Origin: SHZL01 sp963784425
GTDB taxonomy: Bacteria; Pseudomonadota; Gammaproteobacteria; Xanthomonadales; SZUA-36
Direction: 5' to 3'
Length of the DNA stretch: 64,000 nucleotides
NCBI GenBank assembly: GCA_963784425.1
Contig: CAWARM010000015.1
Coordinates: 62,001-126,000 of the forward strand
Position 1 is the stretch's first letter; every line of letters begins with the position of its first letter. A model generated the notes under the pieces. That model saw only the letters and a program-made list of their open reading frames with translations. It made no database searches and was not told the origin of the DNA. Positions 25,667-34,397 of this stretch are shown here, one piece after another. The position numbers and the translations under genes are program-made.

Positions 25667-27661
25667 CTATGGACCGGAGCCAGGCTCCCGCAGCAATAGC
25701 AAATCAGCGCTGACCGCTTTTTCTTCCAGCTCACTGAGCTCATCCCGCAGCGGTTGCATACCGCCGAGATTAAATGGCGCTGATCGCCAGTAGCTGAACA
25801 AGCCCAGGCGTTGTATCAGCTGTTCCTCCGAAACCTGCGCCAGGTAAAGTACCTGCTGGCCCGGCTCAAGCTGCACGCCGGAATCCCACATGCGGATAGT
25901 GAGCAATCTGCCCGATTGGGGGTCGTTCCGTCGCATCAACAAGGACTCAGGCCGGCCCCGAAACGCGCGGCCCAGCAAGGGCAAAGACGCCTCTTTGGGT
26001 TCCGGATTCAATGCCTTCAATACCCAACGCCAGTCGCTTTCCGGTACACGTTCCCAACCGGAGCGCGACAGGATCTGCGCAATCCGGTCCGGCCCGACAG
26101 CGACCTGGGCATTGAACCGGCGGCTGGCCACCGACGACGTGCTGGTGCGCTCCTCGGGCAGATCTTTCCAGCCAGAATCCCACCAGGTGTCCATGGTCAT
26201 GTGCTGTTGGGTGGCCACGGTTCGCACCGCCAGGACTTCCTGCGCAAGATTTTCGTGCACCTGCCAGCTGAACAAAAAAGCGACGGAGCCATAGAAAATC
26301 ACGCTGGCTATGGCTCCGGAAAAGGGTTGCAGGGCGCGTTGCCGATAAGCAATGCCAACGATCAGGGTCCATGCCAGCCCCAGCAGCACCCCCATCAAGG
26401 CGCCGCTCAACCATTCCAGGCCCAGGTACAGGCGGGCCAGCACCAGCACGGTGAGGATCAGCGCGGCCGCCAGGTAAGGCCATTGGCGGTGTTTACGCCG
26501 CACCTCGCGGGCAATCATCACCGCAAAAAACATGAACACGACCGTAGCCAGGCTCATGGCAGAACTTGGGCTGACCACGGCTTCCGGAGGCAGCTCCATG
26601 ACTTGCGGCGTGGAGCGCAAACCCCAGGCCAATAACAGCTGGATCAGCCAGCCACCGACGATGGCGATCAGCCAGTGGAGCGCGGCTTTCCCCCGCCGTG
26701 CACCAAGTAACCAAAACAGCACGGCCGCACTGGAAAGCAGCGCTACCTGCCAGCGGGATAACTGCCCTATCGCCACCATGACCGGATCAGCCAGGTGGTT
26801 GCGCAGGGACAACGCCAAAGTTTGCACTGACTGGTCCAGGGCATGGGGTTGACTGGAAAATGGCGAGAGGAACAACAGCATCACCAGGCCCCAGAAAATC
26901 AGCACCAGCAGGATGCCGAGGGAAGTAACAGACAGCACCTCCGGCTGGGCCGGGTCCAGCAAAGGTCCGCTGATGCGGCCCAGCAGCGGATGCCGGCGGG
27001 TCCAGCGTATGGCGTGGCGCAGCCATTTCGCGGAGCGGCTTGCCAGGGGCTCATACAGCAGCCGCATCAACCACCAGGTCAAAGCCAGCGTACCCAGCAG
27101 GATCACCAGCACCCAGGTCAGGCGCCCGGTGTATTCGGAAGTAGCGTCCAACGAGACGCCAAACAACATGCCCGGCAGGAGGAAGGCGGGCGCCCATGCA
27201 ATGCACGCAAACGCATCGGCCAGCACGAAGCGCGACGGTTGCATATGCATACTGCCCACAATGGCAGGAATGACAGGGCGCAAAGGGCCTATGAAGCGGC
27301 CGGCAACCACGCTCTTGGCGCCATGGTCGTGAAAGAATTTCATCCCCCGGTCCATCATCCCGGGGTAACGGGAAAAAGGCCATATTTCGCGCAGGCTTTC
27401 GCGAAAGCGCCGGCCAAGACCGTAGCTCAACACGTCCCCGACAAATGCCCCGGTCGATGCTGCGATCCAAACCGGCACCATCTCCAGCACGCCCAGACCT
27501 ATCAAGGCCCCGACCCCGAACAGGATGACGATGCCGGGCAGGAGAATTCCAACCACTGCCAGTGCTTCCAGGAATGAAACCAGGAACACGAACACGATGC
27601 CCCAGCGCGGGTTGGAATTGAGCCAACCCAGCATTTCGTTTGTCCAGCTTGCTGATTCCAT
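25667..27661 (-). CDS. DedA / PAP2-like / LssY C-terminal membrane protein
   Basis: 664 residues. Residues 15-200 are a DedA/SNARE-associated domain (FLEALAVVGILLPG and GRFIGPLRPVIPAIVG), residues about 260-430 form a PAP2-like helical bundle, and the C-terminal 200 residues match the LssY tail (RFNAQVAVGPDRIAQIL). DedA proteins take part in lipid carrier flipping and envelope homeostasis. In the PAP2 part the catalytic motifs are altered: the PSGH motif reads SPSSAMS and the later R-x5-H-x3-D motif reads ARLYLGLEWLSGAL. The phosphatase histidines are missing, so this part may not hydrolyse phosphate. Its first 17 codons are part of a 60-bp repeat found again at 39085. Confidence 0.85.
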   Translation of the reverse strand: MESASWTNEMLGWLNSNPRWGIVFVFLVSFLEALAVVGILLPGIVILFGVGALIGLGVLEMVPVWIAASTGAFVGDVLSYGLGRRFRESLREIWPFSRYPGMMDRGMKFFHDHGAKSVVAGRFIGPLRPVIPAIVGSMHMQPSRFVLADAFACIAWAPAFLLPGMLFGVSLDATSEYTGRLTWVLVILLGTLALTWWLMRLLYEPLASRSAKWLRHAIRWTRRHPLLGRISGPLLDPAQPEVLSVTSLGILLVLIFWGLVMLLFLSPFSSQPHALDQSVQTLALSLRNHLADPVMVAIGQLSRWQVALLSSAAVLFWLLGARRGKAALHWLIAIVGGWLIQLLLAWGLRSTPQVMELPPEAVVSPSSAMSLATVVFMFFAVMIAREVRRKHRQWPYLAAALILTVLVLARLYLGLEWLSGALMGVLLGLAWTLIVGIAYRQRALQPFSGAIASVIFYGSVAFLFSWQVHENLAQEVLAVRTVATQQHMTMDTWWDSGWKDLPEERTSTSSVASRRFNAQVAVGPDRIAQILSRSGWERVPESDWRWVLKALNPEPKEASLPLLGRAFRGRPESLLMRRNDPQSGRLLTIRMWDSGVQLEPGQQVLYLAQVSEEQLIQRLGLFSYWRSAPFNLGGMQPLRDELSELEEKAVSADLLLLREPGSGP

Positions 27662-27671
27662 GTTGGCTGCG
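27612..27671. repeat. 60-bp direct repeat, left copy (island A boundary)
   Basis: Matches 39085-39144 in the same orientation with 57 of 60 bases identical. It covers the 5' end and start codon of the DedA/LssY gene. The intervening 11.4 kb carries the glycosyltransferase operon, so the repeat marks the island limits. It is too long for a simple target-site duplication of an insertion sequence. Confidence 0.9.
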
Positions 27672-27944
27672 TTCGCAGATCTCAAATCGCCCGCTTATCC
27701 GAGCTATGCGCTATAAATTGAGCGGTAGCATGATCCAAGAGTATAGAACGGATCAAAGTGGTTTACGCAGAAACGCAAGGCAACTGAGTACGCTGTATTT
27801 TCACCTTTGCGCTCCTCAAAGCCAGTGCTTCTAGCTCTCTGCAACTGAATCCGTCGCCGCTGAGGCTCGATTGCAGCCGGGCGTGTGCGCGAAAGTGAGG
27901 AGTAACTTATACTCGTTTCGACAGTCACCCGGAAAAAGCAAAGA

Positions 27945-28400
27945 ATGAATCTGTCAGAGCGTTTCAAGGTCAGCGGGCCGAATATCGTCCACGAAGTCAT
28001 CGAGGGCGAAGTCGTAATCGTCAACATGAACAGTGGCTACTATTACAGCTCCGAAAATATCGGCAGCGTGGTTTGGCGGCTGGTGGGACGGGGCAGCACT
28101 TACGGCGAGATCATCGCAGCGCTGGCTGCGCGCTATCCCGGGAGCAGCACAGAGATCGCGAGCGCAACTGCACGGATGATTGGCGATTTGCGCGATGAAG
28201 GCCTGATCATTGGCACTGAAACCGTCCCGGACGGGCCGATACCAACGGATGCATTCGCAGGCCTGGATGATTCCGGATTCGTGCCACCGCAGCTGCACAA
28301 GCACAAGGACATGCAGGACCTCCTGCTGGTTGACCCGATACACGAAGTCGAGGCCACGGGTTGGCCAAACAGGAAGGCAGAGCCTGGCGGCGGACCCTAG
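27945..28400 (+). CDS. PqqD-type (RRE) protein with lasso-leader-like tail
   Basis: 151 residues. Residues 1-90 are a PqqD/RiPP-recognition-element winged helix (FKVSGPNIVHEVIEGEVVIV, the STYGEIIAALAARYPG helix, then FLRDEGLI-like LRDEGLII), which normally grips a leader peptide. The tail (about 105-151) reads FVPPQLHKHKDMQDLLLVDP then HEVEATGWP. FVPPQL fits the Y/F-x-x-P-x-L pattern that RRE proteins recognise in lasso-peptide leaders, so recognition domain and possible ligand may be in one chain. It is the first gene of the island A operon, ahead of glycosyltransferases. The PqqD domain is clear; any role in peptide modification is inference, and no cyclase, protease or radical-SAM gene is nearby. 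Confidence 0.75.
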   Translation: MNLSERFKVSGPNIVHEVIEGEVVIVNMNSGYYYSSENIGSVVWRLVGRGSTYGEIIAALAARYPGSSTEIASATARMIGDLRDEGLIIGTETVPDGPIPTDAFAGLDDSGFVPPQLHKHKDMQDLLLVDPIHEVEATGWPNRKAEPGGGP

Positions 28401-28422
28401 GGTCCATTCGTGCCCGTTTCAC

Positions 28423-29148
28423 ATGTCCTTTCTGCAGATGAAGTCTCTCATCGGTAGTGCCTTGGTAAATACCATCATGCCGGCTTTTAACGGCGAGAAG
28501 TACCTGGCTGCAGCACTGGATAGCGCCACCAGCCAGACCTACCCGGCGCACGAAGTGATCGTCGTCGACGATGGCTCGACCGATGCAACTGCGCATATTG
28601 TCCGGCAATTGTTCCCCCAGGTCCGTTACTGCCTGCATACCCACGGTGGCACGGCTGCGGCCAGAAATCGAGGCGTGGAACTGGCCACTGGCGAGTTCCT
28701 TGCGTTTCTCGACCAGGACGATCTATGGGCCAGTGAAAAGCTGGTGCTGCAGGTGGCGGCGTTTCAGGCCGACCCCCAACTCGACATCGTATTCGGGCAT
28801 TTGCAGCAGTTTTACAGCCCCGACCTGGATGAAGACCTCAAGGCCAGGATGTACTGCGCACCCATGCCCATCCCCGGCATCCTAACGACAACCATGATGG
28901 TAAGGCGGAATGCATTTCACCGGGTAGGTTGGTTTGATTCCACCTGGCAGCTTGGCGAATGGTCGAACTGGTACCTGCGTGCCGTCGAGGCCGGCCTGAA
29001 GATGCAGGTCCTTCCTGAGCTACTGGCGCACCGGCGGCTGCACGATGGCAACAAAGGCGTCGTGCAGCGCGAAGCCCTGCGTGAGTATCCGCGAATACTC
29101 AAAGCCTCGCTCGACCGTCGCCGGCAACTGGACCTGCCCGATCCGTGA
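28423..29148 (+). CDS. Glycosyltransferase family 2 protein
   Basis: GT-A fold sugar transferase of about 241 residues. The nucleotide-binding start is NTIMPAFNGEKYL, then VIVVDDGSTD, GTAAARNRGVELATGEFLAF and the metal motif LDQDD. The final third has the short acceptor region seen in island A paralogues, ending in a KASLDRRRQL segment shared with the gene at 37011. The start may be 28423 or 28438; neither has a clear ribosome binding site. Its stop overlaps the next GTG by 4 bp. Confidence 0.85.
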   Translation: MSFLQMKSLIGSALVNTIMPAFNGEKYLAAALDSATSQTYPAHEVIVVDDGSTDATAHIVRQLFPQVRYCLHTHGGTAAARNRGVELATGEFLAFLDQDDLWASEKLVLQVAAFQADPQLDIVFGHLQQFYSPDLDEDLKARMYCAPMPIPGILTTTMMVRRNAFHRVGWFDSTWQLGEWSNWYLRAVEAGLKMQVLPELLAHRRLHDGNKGVVQREALREYPRILKASLDRRRQLDLPDP

Positions 29149-31964
29149 CGAACAAAATATTTGGCATAGGGCTTTCCCGAACAGGCACCCACAGCCTGTG
29201 CTCACTGATGAAAACCCTGGGCTTCAAGTCCATTCATCTGCCGCTGTCCATGCAGCAGATCGAGGAACATACCTTCGCCAATGATGCACCGGTTGCCGAG
29301 CGGTTCGAGGAACTGGATCTGCGCTACCCGGGCTCGAAGTTCATTTACACGACGCGCGAAGCGAAAGCATGGCTGGCGTCCTGCCAGCGATGGCTCGAAC
29401 CGCAATACAGGCAGCGTTGGTTTGCTCAGCTCCCTGGTGATGCGGAGCGGCACTGGGTGAGTGAATGCGATCGCAAGCTGTACGGCCGAAGCTTTGAGGA
29501 CATGCCAAGGATCAGTCCCGAGGAGCTCATCGCCGCGCGGGGCCGTCACGAACAACGGGTCATGAGTCATTTTCAATACCGGCCAGAGGACCTTTTGGTA
29601 CTCGATATCACCGATCCGGAGTCACTGCCCTATACGCAATTGGTGCAGTTCCTGGAGAAAAATCGCCTGTTGATTCCACCGTGGCAGAACCGATCACAGC
29701 CTTACCCTGTACCAGCGTCGTCCGAACCGGGCATCGCCGTGAAACTCGTGCACGCAACGGACTCCTTCCTGTTGGCCGAGGAACAGGTGCGCCTTGCCAG
29801 GGTGTGGGGCAAACGGGGCAAGCACGGCCAAGCGCGGAAAAATTACGAAAAGGCTCTGTGGCTTGTTCCCCACCACCCGGCTGCGCTCGATGAACTTGGC
29901 CAGCTGCTGATCAGGCAGGGTCAGTTGACGGCGGCGATCGAACATTATCGCAGTGCACTGGAATCGCGTCCCAATGAAGCCGCTTTGCACAAGGGTCTGG
30001 TCAATGCTCTCGACGCCAGTGGTGATCTGCAGGAGGCATTTCGTTACTACCGGCTGGAACGAAGGGACCAGAAGCCGATTTCGGTCGAACCAGGCGGACT
30101 ACTGTGCTGCCTCACGGTACGCAACGAGTTCCGCCGCTTGCCGTTTTTCCTGGCTTATTACCGCGAGCTGGGCATCAGAAAGTTTTTCGTCGTTGACAAT
30201 GACTCTACAGATGGCAGCCTGGGCTATCTGCAGCAGCAGCCTGACGTGCACGTCTGGCAGTCGGCACTCTCGTTCAATCGGGCAAATTTCGGGTCGGCCT
30301 GGTTTGAGCTGCTGCTCAGAAGTTACGGGCGCGGTCATTGGTGCCTGATCGTGGACATCGATGAACTTCTTTACTTCCCCGGCTGCGAAAACCGGGGCCT
30401 TCCCGAATGGTGCGCGCAGCTGGAGCGCAAGGGCAAGACGGCGTTCCAGGCCCTGATGCTGGACATGTACTCTGAGCTGCCGGTTGATGATGTCCACTAC
30501 GAGGCCGGCCAGGATTACCGGCAAGTCTGCCCCTATTTCGACCGCGAATTCTACACGGCGAAGTGCGAGAACGCAGGACCTTATCGGAACCAGACGCTTT
30601 ATTTTGGCGGCGTGCGCAACCGCGTCTTCGGCCAGGACGGCCAGTACCCGTTAAGCAAAGTCCCGTTACTGAAATACGACGACAAAACAGTGCTGGCCGG
30701 CGGACAACACTGGACCAACTGCAGCGAGGCTGAAATGGCCACCGAGAGCGGGTGCCTGCTGCACTTCAAGTTCCTGTCGACCTTTCGCGGCTATGTCGCA
30801 AGTGAAATCGAGCGCAAGGAGCATGCTGACGACGCCCTGCAGTATCAGGCCTATGCCCAAACCTTGTCCCGCAACCAAAGCCTGAAATTTTACGATCACC
30901 GTCACTCGGTAAAATTTCAGGACAGCGCCCAACTCGTGAAATTGGGGATCATGCGGGTCGACGCCGATTCTGATGCAGTAAAGTGGCGAGCGGCCGAAGC
31001 AGCCATTGCCGATATCCACCCTGTGGATTCAATTGCTCAACGGCCTTTTTGGTCGGTGATGATCACGGTCTACGATCGCGTGGCCTACTTGCCGCGAGCA
31101 CTGAACAGCGTTCTGGAGCAGGCGCCGGAAAGCCCGGACATGGAGATCGTGGTGGTCAGCGACGCTGCGGATGACTCCACCCGGGCCGAGATCCAAGCCA
31201 TCATCGCGAAGGCCGGCAGATCACGGGTCAGCCTTCACCAGACGAGCTCAAATGCGGGCCACCCGGAAATCTTCAACGTGTGCCTTCGCCAGGCTCGGGG
31301 CCAATGGGTGCACATCCTGCATGATGATGACTGGGTATTGCCAGGCTTCTACCGCGCAATGGCAAACGGAATTGCGGCAGAACCGCGGATTGGCGCCGCA
31401 GCCTGCCGCGGACTCAATTTCGACCGTTGCGGTAACGAAAGCTGGGTATCATGGCTGGAAAGGGCAACGGCGGGCGTCCCTGACAACTGGCTGGAGCGCC
31501 TGGCGCTAAGCTGCCGGCTGCAGTTTTCAGCGGTCGTCGTCAGGCGCGAGGTATACAAAAAGCTGGGCGGTTTCGATGCGGAAGCAAATTCAGCCTTTGA
31601 CTGGGACATGTGGAAACGCATCGCAATTGATCATCCATTTTGGTTCGAACCGGAGATACTTGCCTGCTCATCCAAGGACGGCCACGCTGAAACGGATCGC
31701 TTGCGGAAATCCGGGCAGCAAATTGCTGACGCCCGGCACTCGATCGCACGTTCCAATCGCATGTTTCCTGAACTCTATACGGATGAACTCAGCCGCAGGG
31801 CTTACGATGGCCTGACTTTGGCTGCCCTCAAGACTGCCGGGCAGCTGTTGGAGTCTGGTGACCATGCGGCCGCTCTTGCCAATATCAGCGAAGGCTTGAA
31901 ATGCATCAGCACGGACGGTGTCACGAGGTCGCTGCTTGCATCTCTGGCCCGAAATGGCCAATGA
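29145..31964 (+). CDS. Sulfotransferase-TPR-glycosyltransferase-glycosyltransferase fusion
   Basis: 939 residues in one uninterrupted frame. Residues 1-175 are a sulfotransferase with the PAPS P-loop GIGLSRTGTHSL and YTTREAKAW. Residues about 195-300 are TPR-like (KRGKHGQARKNYEKALWLVP, then GQLTAAIEHYRSAL). Residues about 315-600 resemble the GT92/Glyco_tranf_2_4 group (TVRNEFRRLPFFLAYYRELG, VDNDSTDGS, VDIDELLYF). Residues about 628-880 are a second GT2 domain (SVMITVYDRVAYLPRALNSV, ILHDDDWVLPG, FDWDMWKRIA). A cytoplasmic enzyme that elongates and sulfates a glycan is a fair inference. GTG start overlaps the previous stop, ATGA overlaps the next gene. Confidence 0.85.
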   Translation: MTNKIFGIGLSRTGTHSLCSLMKTLGFKSIHLPLSMQQIEEHTFANDAPVAERFEELDLRYPGSKFIYTTREAKAWLASCQRWLEPQYRQRWFAQLPGDAERHWVSECDRKLYGRSFEDMPRISPEELIAARGRHEQRVMSHFQYRPEDLLVLDITDPESLPYTQLVQFLEKNRLLIPPWQNRSQPYPVPASSEPGIAVKLVHATDSFLLAEEQVRLARVWGKRGKHGQARKNYEKALWLVPHHPAALDELGQLLIRQGQLTAAIEHYRSALESRPNEAALHKGLVNALDASGDLQEAFRYYRLERRDQKPISVEPGGLLCCLTVRNEFRRLPFFLAYYRELGIRKFFVVDNDSTDGSLGYLQQQPDVHVWQSALSFNRANFGSAWFELLLRSYGRGHWCLIVDIDELLYFPGCENRGLPEWCAQLERKGKTAFQALMLDMYSELPVDDVHYEAGQDYRQVCPYFDREFYTAKCENAGPYRNQTLYFGGVRNRVFGQDGQYPLSKVPLLKYDDKTVLAGGQHWTNCSEAEMATESGCLLHFKFLSTFRGYVASEIERKEHADDALQYQAYAQTLSRNQSLKFYDHRHSVKFQDSAQLVKLGIMRVDADSDAVKWRAAEAAIADIHPVDSIAQRPFWSVMITVYDRVAYLPRALNSVLEQAPESPDMEIVVVSDAADDSTRAEIQAIIAKAGRSRVSLHQTSSNAGHPEIFNVCLRQARGQWVHILHDDDWVLPGFYRAMANGIAAEPRIGAAACRGLNFDRCGNESWVSWLERATAGVPDNWLERLALSCRLQFSAVVVRREVYKKLGGFDAEANSAFDWDMWKRIAIDHPFWFEPEILACSSKDGHAETDRLRKSGQQIADARHSIARSNRMFPELYTDELSRRAYDGLTLAALKTAGQLLESGDHAAALANISEGLKCISTDGVTRSLLASLARNGQ

Positions 31965-33364
31965 AAGACCTGTCCGAAGTGCCGTCGGTCGAAGTACAGT
32001 TCAGGCTGGCCAGCGCGTGGCAGGCACGCGGCAACATGGCCGCCGCCAAGTCTGGCTTTGAACAGGTACTGCGCCTCGATCCCGGGCATGCATCAGCTCA
32101 TTCCAAGCTGGGAGAGGTGATGCTGGAGCGGGGCATGCTCAAGGAAGCGCTGCGCCATTTTGCGCGGGCACTGGAACTCGATCCACATAATGCCGATCTG
32201 CGGTTTCGCCGGGGTTACCTGGATAAGCTCTTGCGCAGCTCCCGGTCAATGGCAAGTGATCCGGGTTACGCGCGAAGTGCGCCCGATCGAATTATCCCGG
32301 ACCAGCCGCAGGGCAAAATCAACCTGAATCGGCAGCGTCGCTTTCATGGCCATCGCAGCGGCTGGAACGGGGCGCTGCGAACCCTGGAAGCGGTGCACAA
32401 CAGCCAGGGCGTGTGGTTTGACGGTTTTGTGGAAGAAAATTTTGCCCGGAGGCACTGGCGGGAGGGCAAGCGCGACGCCCGGATTTTGCAGCGCCTGCGG
32501 GATTCCGGCGCGTTCGAACAACTTGCGACCTCCGAAGAGCAGGGCATCACGCCGTACCAAAAACCATGGGTGGGTTGCATGCACAACCCACAGGGTATGC
32601 CAGGTTGGTTCCGCTTCGAGGAGGCACCCCAGACCCTGTTCAAGAAGGCTATCTGGCAGCAGAGCTTCGAACACTGCCGTGGCCTGTTTACGTTTTCGGA
32701 ATATCACGCCAACTGGCTTCGGGAGAACACCGGCAAGCCCGTATCCGCACTCGTGCTCCCCACTGAAATTCCCGAGAGGCAATTCGATTTCGGGAGTTTC
32801 CTCGCCAATCCGCGCAGGAAGATCGTTCAGATCGGCTGGTGGCTGCGGCGCCAGAGCGCCATTTATGAGCTGCCGCTGGCGCGCAACAATCCCATGAACT
32901 ACGAGAAGCTGCGGTTGGTGCCCATGTTCTTTGACAACGCGGAAGCCTACCTTGAAAAGCTGATCAAGAAGGAAACTGAAATTCTGGGGCTCACTATAGC
33001 CGAGGCTTTTGCAAAAAATACCCGCGAAGTGATGCACCTGCCCAACAGTGAGTATGACGACCTGCTGAGCAGGAACCTGGCTTTCGTGTATCTCTTCGAT
33101 GCCAACGCCAACAATGCGGTCATCGAGTGTATTGCGCGGGCTACACCCCTGCTCGTCAACCCCTTGCCCGCCGTAGTCGAGTATTTGGGTGCCGACTATC
33201 CCCTGTACTTTTCGGACCTGGCCGAAGCTGCAGAAAAGTCACTCGATGTTAAGCTGCTGGAGCAGGCGCATGGGTACCTGAAAACCTGCCCCACCCGCGC
33301 CAGATTGAGCTACGACGTTTTCCTTCAGTCGTTCACCAGCAGCGAAGTTTACCGGGCGCTATAG
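31961..33364 (+). CDS. TPR-containing glycosyltransferase-like protein
   Basis: 467 residues. Residues 1-95 hold two to three TPR units (ASAWQARGNMAAAKSGFEQV, then KEALRHFARALELDPHNADL). The rest resembles GT-B-type proteins with a central GCMHNPQGMPGWF segment, FTFSEYHANWLRE and a C-terminal NAVIECIARATPLLVNPLPAV block that looks like the donor-binding end of GT4-type enzymes. Exact family not identified. It starts within the stop of the fusion gene (ATGA). Confidence 0.65.
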   Translation: MKDLSEVPSVEVQFRLASAWQARGNMAAAKSGFEQVLRLDPGHASAHSKLGEVMLERGMLKEALRHFARALELDPHNADLRFRRGYLDKLLRSSRSMASDPGYARSAPDRIIPDQPQGKINLNRQRRFHGHRSGWNGALRTLEAVHNSQGVWFDGFVEENFARRHWREGKRDARILQRLRDSGAFEQLATSEEQGITPYQKPWVGCMHNPQGMPGWFRFEEAPQTLFKKAIWQQSFEHCRGLFTFSEYHANWLRENTGKPVSALVLPTEIPERQFDFGSFLANPRRKIVQIGWWLRRQSAIYELPLARNNPMNYEKLRLVPMFFDNAEAYLEKLIKKETEILGLTIAEAFAKNTREVMHLPNSEYDDLLSRNLAFVYLFDANANNAVIECIARATPLLVNPLPAVVEYLGADYPLYFSDLAEAAEKSLDVKLLEQAHGYLKTCPTRARLSYDVFLQSFTSSEVYRAL

Positions 33365-33368
33365 AAGA

Positions 33369-34373
33369 ATGATGAGCGTCAGCATAATCATTCCGGCATA
33401 CAACAGCGCCTGTTTCGTCACGCAGGCCTTGGATAGCGCCCTGGCGCAGACCCAAGCCTGCTGCGAGGTGATTGTCGTGGATGATGGTTCCATCGATGAC
33501 ACGGCAGAACTGCTGGCCTCGTACCAGGGTAAAGTGCAATACCTCCACCAGGACAATGCGGGACCTTCAAGTGCGCGCAACCGCGGGCTAGCCGCGGCGC
33601 AAGGGGAGTTCGTGGTTTTCCTGGACAGCGACGATGTGCTGCTGCCGACAAAGGTCGCTGATCAGCTGGCCTGTTTCGCGGCCGACCCAGACCTGGGCCT
33701 GGTGCACAGTGGTTGGCAATTGCTTGACCCGTCCGGCTCCTCCGGCAAAGCGATCGAGCCATGGCTGGTGGCACCCAGGCCCAGGGCGCCGGGGCTCGAC
33801 CTCGAAAGTCTGCTGCGGTGTCATGCGTTCTGTCTTCCGGCGGTCATGTTCCGTCGCGAAGTGCTCGAGGCCGCCGGTGGCTTTGACGCTCAGCTGCGCC
33901 AGGCCGAGGACGTCGATCTGATGCTGAGGGTGATGCTGGGTGGTTGCAGATCAAGCTGGCTGAAGAAAACCACCGTAATGTACCGGCAGCACACAGGCAA
34001 CCTGACCCGCCAAACCCGGCAGCGGGTCGAAAGTGTGAACCGGGTCTTCGCAACGTTCTTCTCGCGTCCCGACCTGCCGCCTGGGATCGCTGCCATCGAA
34101 AGGCAGACTTTTTTCCATGTCCTGATGTGGGGCGCCTGGCAATTGTATCGTGCAGGCGACACCGGTGAAATTCCGCGCTACTTGCAGCAAACCTGCGCTT
34201 TCCTGGTCGGTTCAAAGAGCCAGATCTTGCATGCCTGGCTGGAGCAGATTATGCGACTGGGCCGGGAAGAGGGGCGCGGCGATGAAATGCAGGCCCTGGG
34301 GGAGTTCCTGCCGTGGTGCCGGGCGGCGTTTGCGCTGGAATCATCCCTACAGCCAGGTGCCAGCGATGGTTGA
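33369..34373 (+). CDS. Glycosyltransferase family 2 protein
   Basis: 334 residues. SVSIIIPAYNSACFVTQALD, VIVVDDGSIDDTAELL, AGPSSARNRGLAAAQGEFVV and the metal motif LDSDD define the GT-A core. The acceptor half includes RQAEDVDLMLRVML, where the acidic residues usually include the catalytic base, then YRQHTGNLTRQ. It begins 4 bp after the previous stop, as part of the packed island A operon. The sugar is unknown. Confidence 0.92.
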   Translation: MMSVSIIIPAYNSACFVTQALDSALAQTQACCEVIVVDDGSIDDTAELLASYQGKVQYLHQDNAGPSSARNRGLAAAQGEFVVFLDSDDVLLPTKVADQLACFAADPDLGLVHSGWQLLDPSGSSGKAIEPWLVAPRPRAPGLDLESLLRCHAFCLPAVMFRREVLEAAGGFDAQLRQAEDVDLMLRVMLGGCRSSWLKKTTVMYRQHTGNLTRQTRQRVESVNRVFATFFSRPDLPPGIAAIERQTFFHVLMWGAWQLYRAGDTGEIPRYLQQTCAFLVGSKSQILHAWLEQIMRLGREEGRGDEMQALGEFLPWCRAAFALESSLQPGASDG

Positions 34374-34397
34374 CAACCGGCGCATGGATGTCGTCTC

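Noticed and set aside
27686..27944. Small ORF upstream of the PqqD gene as a RiPP precursor
   Set aside because: A frame of about 42 codons exists near 27709 but has no leader motif, ribosome binding site or core-like composition.
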